From assembly GCA_949300145.1 (NCBI GenBank), contig CASGDA010000001.1:124001-188000 (forward strand): a stretch of DNA of 64,000 nt. The letters run 5' to 3'. A program made the position numbers and the translations under genes. Positions 41,922 to 50,893 of this stretch are shown in pieces. How positions within the stretch are numbered: the stretch's first letter is position 1; every line of letters begins with the position of its first letter. The stretch is from an uncultured Treponema sp. (GTDB lineage: Bacteria > Spirochaetota > Spirochaetia > Treponematales > Treponemataceae). The notes under the pieces are model-generated. The model was not told where the DNA came from, ran no database searches, and saw only the letters and a list, made by a program, of their open reading frames with translations.

Positions 41922-43633
41922 TCGTTAATACTCTTTTCCAGCAAAGACAGAATTTCAATCCCTTCCTGAATTTTAAATCTGACAGCCGCCAAATCTTTTC
42001 GGAATGTTTCATTCTGTTTTCCCTGAATGGCAGCCATATTTATCAGGGTCTCATACGGGCCGCCTCTGCTGACATCCAGGATACCGCCAAGAATCGTATC
42101 CATACTTTGAAAGGCGGAAAGAACCTTTGAACACAGCATCTCCGTTTCACTTTCGATATTAGCCATCAAATGTTCAAGACGGTTTTTTCCTGCATGCGTC
42201 CCGATTTTCTCCGAGAGGGCAAGTGCGAATCCCTCTCCAAGATCACCTTTCGGGGAAAGACGCTGCTCAAAGTCAGCTATATCCTGCTTTTGATGCTCAA
42301 GCACATTAAATGAATCCGTAAATTCAACCAGATTCTCACGCTTATAAAAATCACCTTCAACCAGTATTATTTTAAGAATTTTTGAAATATGTTTTTGGTA
42401 AACAGAAGAAAAAAAGGATTTCAGAAAAAGAAAAACCGGTTCACGCCGGAATTTCATGGGAAACCAGACTGCATCCCACGGAGTAAACTCCATGACAGGT
42501 TCCTCCGGACAATCCAGAAACGCGAACGCTCTCTTTTTCAAAATAAATTTGTCATGAAGCTTCATCCATTCGGCAAGACGTTTTTCCAGCCGTTTTTTCC
42601 AGGCGATTTTAAAAAGGTTGAACCAATCCTCTCCATGTCGTTCAACATCAGGTTCCCATAATATATCCCCGCAGGAAAAACGCACAAAGTCGGCTACGGG
42701 AATACGGCTTTTGAATGACGTTATCCCCACAAGATAATTCGCCGCCATCTTTACAAATTTGGCGCATTCCTGGTCAAAATCAAAGGATTCATCCTGAATT
42801 TTATCCTGCTCCGAGAAAATATACAAAGCTTCCACCAGAAAGACAGGAACTCTCATCGCGGAAAAAAGAACCGACGCCAGTTTTTTCAAATCATCAGTGA
42901 CAACATCCAGAAGGCACATCTGTCCCTTGCCGGTCATATCGGAAAACTGAAGCACCAGCCGGTCAAGCGGAAGGGAACAGAAAGATGAAATCCACCTGGC
43001 AGCCTGGGCAGCCTGATACATCCTGCTCTTTTCATCCGCTGAAAAATCGGACAAAGCCTTTTCCATTTTTTTCAGAAAAGAAGACCGGAAATCCTTAGGA
43101 ACTTCCTTTTCGCAGGATTCTGTAAAAGGATCCAATGAGGCCGAAATATTTTTATAGGATTCCGGTGCTATCAGGGAAGACAGCAGGATGTAGAAATCCC
43201 CCATCTGTTTTTCGTATTCAGCTATCAAAGGGATGAAAAAATTTCTCGCGCTATTCAAAAAGGACAGATCATGGTACATTGCATCGGTATACATCCGCCG
43301 CTGGACTGAAATATACGTTCCGAATTTCCTTTCCAGCTTTCTCCCCAGATCCATAACAAGATAATCATGGTACTTTTCATCCGCAGTGGAAGACGAAAAA
43401 AAAGCGAGTATTTTAAACCATAATCTCACCAGTAACGGTTCAGCGGACAGCTGGACTTTTTTTTCCGATAAAGAGGATTTGCCGTCAAAAAAAGTTTCTG
43501 ATTCAGATACGGGAAAGGATACGGATGTCTCCACCTCCGTTATTTCGGCCAGCCGGCTGAGCATGTCCCTCCGCTCCGTGGCGTCAAGACTTTTTACAAG
43601 TTCATCAAAGGTATCCGTTTTCTCCGATATCAT
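41918..43633 (-). CDS. uncharacterised protein, possibly spirochaete-specific (DUF5312-like?)
   Basis: 571 residues, largely helical, soluble, with many Phe and charged residues. No catalytic motif is apparent. A short N-terminal helix (FDELVKSLDATERRDMLSRLAEI) resembles a recurrent segment. From memory it may belong to DUF5312, a treponemal family, but I cannot check. TATATT ends 5 bases before the ATG, with no Shine-Dalgarno. Its stop overlaps the pgeF ATG, suggesting that the products are made together, possibly for a cell-wall function (inference). Confidence 0.75.
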   Translation of the reverse strand: MISEKTDTFDELVKSLDATERRDMLSRLAEITEVETSVSFPVSESETFFDGKSSLSEKKVQLSAEPLLVRLWFKILAFFSSSTADEKYHDYLVMDLGRKLERKFGTYISVQRRMYTDAMYHDLSFLNSARNFFIPLIAEYEKQMGDFYILLSSLIAPESYKNISASLDPFTESCEKEVPKDFRSSFLKKMEKALSDFSADEKSRMYQAAQAARWISSFCSLPLDRLVLQFSDMTGKGQMCLLDVVTDDLKKLASVLFSAMRVPVFLVEALYIFSEQDKIQDESFDFDQECAKFVKMAANYLVGITSFKSRIPVADFVRFSCGDILWEPDVERHGEDWFNLFKIAWKKRLEKRLAEWMKLHDKFILKKRAFAFLDCPEEPVMEFTPWDAVWFPMKFRREPVFLFLKSFFSSVYQKHISKILKIILVEGDFYKRENLVEFTDSFNVLEHQKQDIADFEQRLSPKGDLGEGFALALSEKIGTHAGKNRLEHLMANIESETEMLCSKVLSAFQSMDTILGGILDVSRGGPYETLINMAAIQGKQNETFRKDLAAVRFKIQEGIEILSLLEKSINE

Positions 43634-43716
43634 AGGTCAATATACTACCATAAAAAAAGAAAAAAACAAAGTAAATATACCTGATACAGAGCGGAATGCC
43701 CTTGAATACCGCCGAT

Positions 43717-45084
43717 TCATTTGAATTTCTTTATGATGATGAAATAAGAAACCGCCAAAGGAACCGCGGCAAAAACCCATGCGGCCGGCCCTGCGAAACA
43801 AATTCCGGCATAACCGAAAAACAGCGGAAACAAATAAGCCCCGGCTGTCCGCGCTATCAGTTCCCCGACACCCGCCATGAGAGGCATAAAACCCCGCCCC
43901 AGGCTTTGAAGCACATTGCGGAAAACAAAAATCACGAACAAAGCCGGATAAAAAAGGGATGTAATCCGCAGGTATTGGCGGGAGGCTGATATCACTTCAA
44001 CCTGACTTTCATCCACAAACAGGGCGGAGAACTGGTCCGCAAAAACCCAGGCCAGCAAAGCGGAAAGTATGGATACGACCACAGTAAGGAAACAGCATTT
44101 CCCGGTTCCCTCCTTAATACGGTCAATACGGTGGGCGCCGAGGTTCTGTCCTGTGTAGTTCGCCATAGTAACGCCGAAAGTACCGGCCGCCACGGCTATA
44201 AGGCTTTCAACCTTCTGGGCTGCTGTATATCCGGCTATTTTAACGGGACCGAATATATTCAGGGCCCCCTGAAGCACTACGACCCCGACTGCGGTGATTG
44301 AAAATTGAAAAGCCATGGGTAGTCCTATTTTGAGATGCCTGGACGCGAAATGGAAATCCATGGCAAAATGCCGTTTATTCACGCGCAGGATGGGGAATTT
44401 GACGAACATATAAAACAAAGACGCTATACCGGCAAATGTCTGTGAAATAACCGTTGCCCATGCGGCTCCCCCGACCCCCATTTTCAGTTTGGAAATGAAG
44501 ATGATGTCCAAAAAAACATTCAAAATCGAAGAAATAATCAAAAAATAAAGGGGAGAGCGGCTGTCACCGACAGCCCGTAAAATACAAGCCGTAGAATTAT
44601 ACAAAACGGTAACAGCTATACCGATATAGATGACCGTTATGTAAACACGGGAACCATCGAAAATTGACTGCGGCGTATTTATCATATACAGGATCGGCTT
44701 CACAGTAACAATGGAAATAAAAGTCATAATTACGGAAGAAAATCCATTCAGGATAAAGTTCATGGCTACAGAACGTTTAAGCCCGTCCGTATCCTTTGCG
44801 CCGAATCTCTGGGCTGTTATAACAGCAAATCCCGCGGTTAATCCTGTGACAAAACCAAGGACAAGGAAATTCATCGGCGTTGTGTTTCCGACGGCGGCCA
44901 GGGCATCCGTTCCCAAAAGGCGGCCCACAATGATGGTGTCAACCATGTTATAAAGCTGCTGTATGATATTACCGATAAGCAACGGAACCGAGTAGACAAA
45001 AATAAGTTTCAACGGCCCGCCTTTTGTCATGTCGAGCGCCGCATTGGCAGGCCGGTGAAGCGTGAATTTCAAATGTACAGGCAT
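43717..45084 (-). CDS. MATE family efflux transporter
   Basis: 455 residues, about 12 membrane helices. It shows the MATE duplication: first half with IFVYSVPLLIGNIIQQLYNMVDTIIVGRLLGTDALAAVGNT, second half with AFQFSITAVGVVVLQGALNIFGPVKIAGYTAAQKVE. It exports drugs or metabolites with Na+ or H+. GAGGG lies before the ATG, and a TTGACA sits about 40 bases further upstream. It is unlinked by function to neighbours. Confidence 0.92.
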   Translation of the reverse strand: MPVHLKFTLHRPANAALDMTKGGPLKLIFVYSVPLLIGNIIQQLYNMVDTIIVGRLLGTDALAAVGNTTPMNFLVLGFVTGLTAGFAVITAQRFGAKDTDGLKRSVAMNFILNGFSSVIMTFISIVTVKPILYMINTPQSIFDGSRVYITVIYIGIAVTVLYNSTACILRAVGDSRSPLYFLIISSILNVFLDIIFISKLKMGVGGAAWATVISQTFAGIASLFYMFVKFPILRVNKRHFAMDFHFASRHLKIGLPMAFQFSITAVGVVVLQGALNIFGPVKIAGYTAAQKVESLIAVAAGTFGVTMANYTGQNLGAHRIDRIKEGTGKCCFLTVVVSILSALLAWVFADQFSALFVDESQVEVISASRQYLRITSLFYPALFVIFVFRNVLQSLGRGFMPLMAGVGELIARTAGAYLFPLFFGYAGICFAGPAAWVFAAVPLAVSYFIIIKKFK

Positions 45085-45138
45085 AGTTCCCTCAAAGAGA
45101 AACTATTGCGTAGAAGAAAATTTGTCAATAAGGTATCA

Positions 45139-45849
45139 TCATACCAAAGCCAGGGCAGTCTCTATCATCGGAAAAAGGCATTCCGTCCGTTTATCGTCAG
45201 GAACACTTTTGCCGTCGGCACAGTTGTCTGTCACCGTCAAAATGGAAAAAGCCTTCCGCCCGGCCGCCGCCGCCGTACTGTAAACCGCATAGGTTTCCAT
45301 GTCCTGGGCTACAGCTCCCATAGCAGCCCAGGGTTTCCAGCCATCAGGCCCGGCAGCGTTATACTCCGAGAAAAGGTCGCTGGAAAAAACCATACCGGCC
45401 TCGAACGGAATGTTGTTTTTCTCACAGACAGAAACAGCCTTCATAAAAAGACCGGGATCACAGCAGGGGCTGTAGGTTCCATCCAGCCTGTACTGGCGGG
45501 CCCAGGATGAGTCCGTACTGGCGGTCATGGCTAAAACCAGGGAACCCGGAATCTGCCCGGACTTAAAACCTCCGCAGGTGCCGATACGCACCACAGTCTG
45601 CACATTGAAAAACCTGAACCATTCGTATAAATATATTCCGGCGGACGGCGCGCCCATTCCTGTAGCCATGACACTGACAGGTTTGCCGTTATAGAAACCG
45701 GTATAACCGGTGATTGAGCGCACATCGGTTACAAGTTTCGAGCCGGTTAAAAATTTATCCGCCACCAGCTTTGCCCGCAGGGGATCCCCCGGAGCAAGAA
45801 TGAAGGGAGCTATTTCACCGGGCGCCGCACGGTTATGTGGCGTCGCCAT
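45139..45849 (-). CDS. deoD: purine-nucleoside phosphorylase
   Basis: 236 residues of the hexameric nucleoside phosphorylase (NP-I, DeoD) family. Motifs are GDPLRAK (about 21), GMGAPS (about 69), RIGTCGG (about 92) and the C-terminal QDMETYAVYSTAAAAGRKAFSILTVTDN. It splits purine nucleosides to base plus (deoxy)ribose-1-phosphate. Two adjacent ATGs exist; the second (45849) sits 7 bases from AAGGAG and is preferred. Its ATG overlaps the upstream permease stop by one base. Last gene of the nucleoside transport operon, so imported nucleosides are cleaved at once. Confidence 0.92.
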   Translation of the reverse strand: MATPHNRAAPGEIAPFILAPGDPLRAKLVADKFLTGSKLVTDVRSITGYTGFYNGKPVSVMATGMGAPSAGIYLYEWFRFFNVQTVVRIGTCGGFKSGQIPGSLVLAMTASTDSSWARQYRLDGTYSPCCDPGLFMKAVSVCEKNNIPFEAGMVFSSDLFSEYNAAGPDGWKPWAAMGAVAQDMETYAVYSTAAAAGRKAFSILTVTDNCADGKSVPDDKRTECLFPMIETALALV

Positions 45850-46754
45850 CATGAGGCTCCTTTTTCATACGGCTTACCGGAGGATGCCGGGGCATAATTC
45901 TTTCCGCTGAAAATAACAAGCGCGAACAAAGTCACCGCATACGGAAGAATGTTGAATACCTCGCTGGGCATAACCCGCAGGGCAGGAACCGTATTGGCAA
46001 TTATGGAAAAGGCCTGGGCTGTCCCGAAAAGGAGAGCGGCCAGTGCCACCCCGGATGGTTTCCAGCGTCCGAAAGAAACAGCCGCCAGGGCAATAAATCC
46101 CCGTCCGTTTATCGTCGTGGAAGTGTACTGTATCGTCTGGGTGAGAACACAGCATCCTCCGGCAAGACCTGCCAGCAGACCGCTCACAATGACGGCAATA
46201 TACCGTGTGCGCCTTACATTTATACCCACACTGTCGGCGGCGCCGGGATGTTCACCGCAGGCACGCAGATGCATTCCGAAAGGCAGCCTGTACAAAACGA
46301 ACCAGGCGGCAAGTACAACAAAAAGGGCGATGTACGCGGTGGGATAAATTCCGAGAGAATCCGTCATCATACCCATCCTGAACTCACGGGTTCTGTCAGC
46401 GGCGAAGAGAATCTGTGCTGCAAAAATAGTCACGCCGTCAGCAAGCAGATTAAGCCCCGTACCGCTTATGGTTTGATCGGCATTCAGCGTGATGGCCGCG
46501 ACCGCATGGATAATCGAAAACACGCCGCCGACAACAGCTCCCAGCAGCAGGGAGAACCATACGGAACCGCCTACGCCTGCGGCTTCCATAAGCACATGGG
46601 CGGAAGCGGCGGTACAGGCCCCGATTCCCATCAACCCCTCCAGGGCGATATTCACGACACCAGATTTTTCACAGATCATGCCGCCCACGGCTGCGATTAA
46701 AATGGGGGCCACAATCATCAATACGGAAGGAAGCATTCCAAGGATAACACTCAT
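45849..46754 (-). CDS. nucleoside ABC transporter permease (NupQ/YufQ-like)
   Basis: 301 residues, about 8-9 helices, with the inner-membrane BPD_transp_2 fold. The segments CEKSGVVNIALEGLMGIGA and INVRRTRYIAVIVSGLLAGLAGGC are typical of the second permease of BMP/PnrA-type systems. It starts within the previous gene's stop (ATGA overlap), so the two permeases are translationally coupled. With the other permease, the double ATPase and the PnrA-like binding protein it forms a guanosine/inosine-type importer. Confidence 0.9.
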   Translation of the reverse strand: MSVILGMLPSVLMIVAPILIAAVGGMICEKSGVVNIALEGLMGIGACTAASAHVLMEAAGVGGSVWFSLLLGAVVGGVFSIIHAVAAITLNADQTISGTGLNLLADGVTIFAAQILFAADRTREFRMGMMTDSLGIYPTAYIALFVVLAAWFVLYRLPFGMHLRACGEHPGAADSVGINVRRTRYIAVIVSGLLAGLAGGCCVLTQTIQYTSTTINGRGFIALAAVSFGRWKPSGVALAALLFGTAQAFSIIANTVPALRVMPSEVFNILPYAVTLFALVIFSGKNYAPASSGKPYEKGAS

Positions 46755-47935
46755 CTGCCGGCCTCCTCTCCGTCAGCACCGACGGATTCATGCTTATTTT
46801 CCGCGGAGACTTCACGCTGTAGCCTGCGTTTATTCAACCACTGGCGGTAAATCTTCAATCCGGAACGAAGGGCGATGAAAACAACTATCAGCCCCTGAAT
46901 TATGAAGGTTATTTCCTTGGGAATCTGTTTGCTCTGCATAAGAGCCTGGGCATTTTTCAGCATACCGAAAAGCATTCCCGCCAGCAGATTCCCTCCGGCG
47001 GTATTGTTACCTACCAGGGCGACCGCTATACCGTTAAAACCGTAGTTGTCCATACCTGCGATGATTCTTCCGTAGCTGAAAGACCCCAATGCCACGATAG
47101 CGCCCGCCAAACCGGCGAAAGCCCCGGAAATAGCCATGGACAGGGAAATATTCCTGACAACGGAAATACCGCTGCATCTGGCTGCTTCGCGGTTAAATCC
47201 CGTCGCACGCATTCCGAATCCAAGATTTGTTTTTTCCATTATGAACCAATAAACCACAACAGCGATAATCATCAAAAAGAATCCGTTATTAAGCAGCGAG
47301 AAATTGGTTATTTTTTCAAAAAACGGATTTTTAAGGACAGCCGTCTCCGGGAAAGAGGCCGTCCTGTATGTGGAGGCATCCGGAAGCTGGAGACAGATAA
47401 TCCTGGAAAGATAAAGCGCTATGTAATTCAACATGATTGTCGAAACAACTTCCGACACTTCATATTTCGCCTTCAGAATCCCCACAACACCTCCCCACAA
47501 TGAGGCGGTTACAACACCCGCAAGAATAGCAAAAGCGCAATGCAGGACGGGAATGCCGGGAGCCAGCAGGGCGACAACCTGGGCTGTCGTCATACCGATT
47601 ATGTACTGCCCCTCCCCTCCGATATTGAATAAACCGGCACGGGCGGCGAAGGCCATGGAAAGACCGCATAATATGAATGGAACGGAATAATTCAGGGTTT
47701 CACCGATATAACGGACGTTAAGTTTCCCGTTGTCGATATTGTATCCGGTCAAAGACTGAAGAATCGCCTTATACATATTGAGAGGATTCCGTCCCACAGC
47801 CCACACAAGGATGGTGCCGAACAAAAAGCCGAGCAGTATTACAAGAACGGAAACAGAAGCGTCGGAAGCCAGAAGCCTGTCAAAAAAAGAATCCCGGCCG
47901 GCACCCCTTTTAAGTTTGTTTAGTCGCGCATTCAT
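46751..47935 (-). CDS. nucleoside ABC transporter permease (NupP/YufP-like)
   Basis: 394 residues, about 9-10 helices, BPD_transp_2 fold. Typical motifs: AARAGLFNIGGEGQYIIGM (about 98) and GFNREAARCSGISVVRNISLSMAISGAFAGLAGAI (about 250). A charged C-terminal tail of about 30 residues follows. The start overlaps the ATPase stop by 4 bases. It is the first of two permeases. The uptake substrate is inferred from the PnrA-like binding protein and the phosphorylase in the same unit. Confidence 0.9.
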   Translation of the reverse strand: MNARLNKLKRGAGRDSFFDRLLASDASVSVLVILLGFLFGTILVWAVGRNPLNMYKAILQSLTGYNIDNGKLNVRYIGETLNYSVPFILCGLSMAFAARAGLFNIGGEGQYIIGMTTAQVVALLAPGIPVLHCAFAILAGVVTASLWGGVVGILKAKYEVSEVVSTIMLNYIALYLSRIICLQLPDASTYRTASFPETAVLKNPFFEKITNFSLLNNGFFLMIIAVVVYWFIMEKTNLGFGMRATGFNREAARCSGISVVRNISLSMAISGAFAGLAGAIVALGSFSYGRIIAGMDNYGFNGIAVALVGNNTAGGNLLAGMLFGMLKNAQALMQSKQIPKEITFIIQGLIVVFIALRSGLKIYRQWLNKRRLQREVSAENKHESVGADGEEAGR

Positions 47936-49473
47936 ATTTGAGCACCGCCTCCTGTTTTTTTGGATCCTGCCATCATGAGACCTATCTCATGCTCGGTGAC
48001 GGAACCGCTGTCGCAGACAGCGACTATCGAACCGTTGCTGATTGTGGCTATACGGTCACACAAATTCATAATTTCATCCAACTCAAAAGAAACCAAAAGA
48101 ACAGCACGGCCCTTGTCCCTTTCCTCGACAATACGCTTCCGTATATATTCGATGGCACCCACATCAAGCCCGCGGGTCGGCTGGGCCACAAGAAGAACCT
48201 TCGGTGAAAGACTGATTTCCCTTGCGACGATAACCTTCTGCTGGTTTCCCCCGGAAAGGTTTCCTGCATGGGTCCCGGCACCTTCACCCGCCCTGACATC
48301 GAACTGGTCTATGAGAGCGGAAGCGTTTTCTTCCATGGCCGGATAATTCAAAAGACCGTAAGAGTTACTGAAAGGCTCCTTGTAATAACTTTTCAGGGCA
48401 CAGTTTTCGCTTATCGAGAATTCACTCACAATGCCGTGCTTCTGTCTGTCCTCAGGAATATGCCCCAGACCGCATTCAATTCTTTTCCGGATTGAATACC
48501 GCGAAATATCCTCTCCGTCCAGAAAAATCTGGCCGGTTTCCAATGGAGAAAGCCCGGTCAACCCGTACAGAAGTTCCTTCTGCCCGTTTCCATCGACGCC
48601 GGCTATACCGACAATTTCACCCGCATGGACATCCAGACTGAAATCCTTCACCTTCCGGTTCCCCATGCCGTCATTCACGGAAATATTTTTAATGGAAAGA
48701 ACAACGCCGCCCGGATTGGCCGGAGCCTTATCAATTTCAAATTTAACAGCCCTGCCGACCATCATCTCCGCAAGCTGCATCTCGCTGACGGAGGCAACGT
48801 CTATCGTATCAATGTATCTTCCGCGGCGTAAAACCGTACACCTGTCCGCGGCCGCCTTTATTTCCTTCAGTTTGTGGGTTATCAAAATTATTGTCTTACC
48901 CTCACCCTTGAGCCTGTGCAGGATTGCCATCAATTCATCAATTTCCTGGGGAGTGAGGACAGCGGTGGGCTCGTCGAAAATAATTATATTGGCATCCCGG
49001 TAAAGGGTTTTCAGGATTTCAACACGCTGTTGCTGGCCTACAGTTATATCCTCCACGAGGGCGTCGGGATCAACCGAAAGACCGTACAAATCCGACAATT
49101 CAGCAACACGTTTTTTCGCCTGGCGCAAATCCAGCATTCCGAAACGGTTGACAGGCTCCATGCCCAGCACAATATTCTCGGTAACGGTGTAATTCTGCAC
49201 AAGCTTGAAGTGCTGGTGAACCATTCCTATACCAAGATCCGTCGCCACATTGGGGTCTTTGATTTCAACTTCCTTACCCCGTATGCGTATCACGCCGGAA
49301 TCGGGGCTGTACGCCCCGAAAAGCACAGACATCAGGGTGGATTTCCCTGCGCCGTTTTCGCCTAAAAGTGCATGGATCTCACCTTCATATACACGGAGCG
49401 TAACATTGTCGTTGGCAATAACACCTGGGAAAGTCTTTGTGATTCCCAGCATTTCGATGGCATATTCAGACAC
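47932..49473 (-). CDS. nucleoside ABC transporter double ATPase (NupO/YufO-like)
   Basis: 513 residues with two ABC domains, like RbsA. The first is canonical: GENGAGKST (about 39), signature VGQQQRVEILKT, Walker B IIIFDEPT. The second is degenerate at Walker A (AGVDGNGQKELL, about 285), as usual in this family, with signature LSGGNQQKV. The start is a GTG at 49473 with AGGAG 6 bases upstream. A 49-codon longer reading has a Cys/Arg-rich non-family sequence that is really leader. A hairpin sits between it and the binding protein gene. Confidence 0.92.
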   Translation of the reverse strand: MSEYAIEMLGITKTFPGVIANDNVTLRVYEGEIHALLGENGAGKSTLMSVLFGAYSPDSGVIRIRGKEVEIKDPNVATDLGIGMVHQHFKLVQNYTVTENIVLGMEPVNRFGMLDLRQAKKRVAELSDLYGLSVDPDALVEDITVGQQQRVEILKTLYRDANIIIFDEPTAVLTPQEIDELMAILHRLKGEGKTIILITHKLKEIKAAADRCTVLRRGRYIDTIDVASVSEMQLAEMMVGRAVKFEIDKAPANPGGVVLSIKNISVNDGMGNRKVKDFSLDVHAGEIVGIAGVDGNGQKELLYGLTGLSPLETGQIFLDGEDISRYSIRKRIECGLGHIPEDRQKHGIVSEFSISENCALKSYYKEPFSNSYGLLNYPAMEENASALIDQFDVRAGEGAGTHAGNLSGGNQQKVIVAREISLSPKVLLVAQPTRGLDVGAIEYIRKRIVEERDKGRAVLLVSFELDEIMNLCDRIATISNGSIVAVCDSGSVTEHEIGLMMAGSKKTGGGAQI

Positions 49474-49577
49474 AGGCAACTCCTGAAAAGGTATCCGGGA
49501 AAGGCGTTCCAAACACCGGACAAACCGCCGGCGGAAACAACAGTCTGTCTGATTTTTGAAACACCCTGGACGGATAT

Positions 49578-49605
49578 CCGGCAGACAGATTCTCCTGTCC
49601 GCCGG
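49578..49605 (-). other. intercistronic hairpin between the binding protein and ATPase genes
   Basis: An 11-bp stem with one G-T pair (CCGGCGGACAG / CTGTCTGCCGG on the minus strand) and a 6-base loop. No T-run follows. It may protect the 3' end of the binding-protein message or partly attenuate the downstream genes. Confidence 0.65.
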
Positions 49606-49655
49606 GCAACCTGTTTTCAAACAAAAATCAGGCTTCCGTCCTTAAAGGAAGAGGA

Positions 49656-50759
49656 TCAGTCATCCAAAGCTGAAAGACCAGCGGGTACAACGCCGGCGTC
49701 AAGAGCCTCTTTATACGTGTCATAAATCTTGATATTTCCGTTTATAATTTCGGTTTTTGCTTTTTCAACTTCGGCGATTACAGACTTTGACAGGGCGGGA
49801 TTCGCGGTGGAATAATCAACACCTTTGTCAGCCATTGTCATTTTCACAACGCCGCCGGTAAATGTGCCGTTTTCAATATCGGTAAGCGCCTTGATTGTAG
49901 AATTCTCAACCCTCTTAATCATGGAAGTCAGGACAGCGCTGTTTTTACCGTCGTAAATACCGTCTTCAAACTGATCGCTGTCAACACCGATGGCCCATAC
50001 GTTGCGTCCGGCAAGCCTGTATTCCTTTGCCTGCGCGATGGTTCCGTTCCCTGTTCCGCCGGCGGCGCTGAAAATGCAGTAAACGCCGTTGTCATACCAG
50101 TTCTTTGCCTGTGCCTTTGCCAGCTCGGGTTTTCCCCAGTCATTCGCATAGTAGTCCACAATCTCGGCATCGGGGAAAACGGAGCGTATACCCTGGATAT
50201 AACCGACTTCAAACTTGGTGATGGTCGCACCGGGGATACCGCCGATGAATCCGAACTTCGGATTCTGGATACCGTCTTCCTTGGCCTGGAGCGCCGCGGC
50301 CAGACCGACAAGGTAGGAGCCCTGTTCCTCGGAATAGATGAAATCAATTACATTCGGGTGAAGGACATAATCCACATCAATGATGGCGAATTTCTGGTCA
50401 GGATACTGGGGGGCGACCTGGTTAAGGGCATCCGCAAATGTGAAGCCCGTCACGACGATAAGGTCATAGCCTTCGTCGGCGGCCTGGCGCAGGTTGGGGA
50501 TATACATATCCTGTGTCTGGGCTGTAACCACATCATAATGTGAACCACGGTGGGCGGTGTTATCAAGCGTGTCACCGTAGAACTGGACGATACCCCTCCA
50601 TGCCGCGGCGTTGAAGGATTTGTCATCAATTCCTGTGGCATCCGTGAGAAGCCTTATTGTCGGTTTGCCGGAATCAGAGGCGGCGGCATCCTTTCCTCCT
50701 CCGGCAAAAATAACAGCAGGAACAAGAAGAGCCAAAAGCATAACAAAAATCTTTTTCAT
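49656..50759 (-). CDS. PnrA/TmpC-type BMP family nucleoside-binding protein
   Basis: 367 residues of the BMP family (Med, PnrA/TmpC of Treponema pallidum), the periplasmic purine nucleoside receptor. Conserved segments: LTDATGIDDKSFNAAAWRGI (about 35), VVTGFTFADALNQVAPQYPDQKFAIID (about 100), GFIGGIPGATITKFEVGYIQGI (about 170), and AIGVDSDQF (about 258). The signal peptide ends AVIFAGGG with no lipobox cysteine, so it appears to be a soluble periplasmic protein. Start at 50759 with TAGGAG upstream; longer frames begin in the promoter. First gene of the operon. Confidence 0.93.
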   Translation of the reverse strand: MKKIFVMLLALLVPAVIFAGGGKDAAASDSGKPTIRLLTDATGIDDKSFNAAAWRGIVQFYGDTLDNTAHRGSHYDVVTAQTQDMYIPNLRQAADEGYDLIVVTGFTFADALNQVAPQYPDQKFAIIDVDYVLHPNVIDFIYSEEQGSYLVGLAAALQAKEDGIQNPKFGFIGGIPGATITKFEVGYIQGIRSVFPDAEIVDYYANDWGKPELAKAQAKNWYDNGVYCIFSAAGGTGNGTIAQAKEYRLAGRNVWAIGVDSDQFEDGIYDGKNSAVLTSMIKRVENSTIKALTDIENGTFTGGVVKMTMADKGVDYSTANPALSKSVIAEVEKAKTEIINGNIKIYDTYKEALDAGVVPAGLSALDD

Positions 50760-50792
50760 GTTATAACTCCTAAACATTGATATTTGCCGTTT

Positions 50793-50801
50793 ATTATAAC
50801 A
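50793..50801 (-). promoter_or_regulatory. extended -10 promoter of the nucleoside uptake operon
   Basis: On the minus strand TGtTATAAT (50801-50793) is an extended -10. A leader of about 30 bases contains TAGGAG. No clear -35 is seen. No purine riboswitch is present in the short leader. Confidence 0.6.
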
Positions 50802-50858
50802 CGGTTGCGGAGAAAATACATCATTTTTTATATTCTTTTGCATGAAAAACAACTTCAG

Positions 50859-50887
50859 TTGACTTCTGGAGGATAATGATTTACCAT
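50859..50887 (+). promoter_or_regulatory. apt promoter (leaderless geometry)
   Basis: -35 TTGACT (50859-50864), a 17-base spacer, -10 TACCAT (50882-50887), 6 bases to the ATG at 50894. A GGAGG at 50868-50872 falls within the promoter spacer and would not be in the mRNA. Confidence 0.55.
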
Positions 50888-50893
50888 TGCTTC

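Noticed and set aside
49474-49620. A 49-residue N-terminal extension of the nucleoside transporter ATPase
   Set aside because: Cys/Arg-rich sequence foreign to the family; a GTG with AGGAG at 49473 starts exactly at the family N-terminus.
50760-50893. Purine riboswitch before the nucleoside uptake operon or apt
   Set aside because: The minus-strand leader is about 30 bases and the apt leader is nearly absent; no aptamer core is visible.
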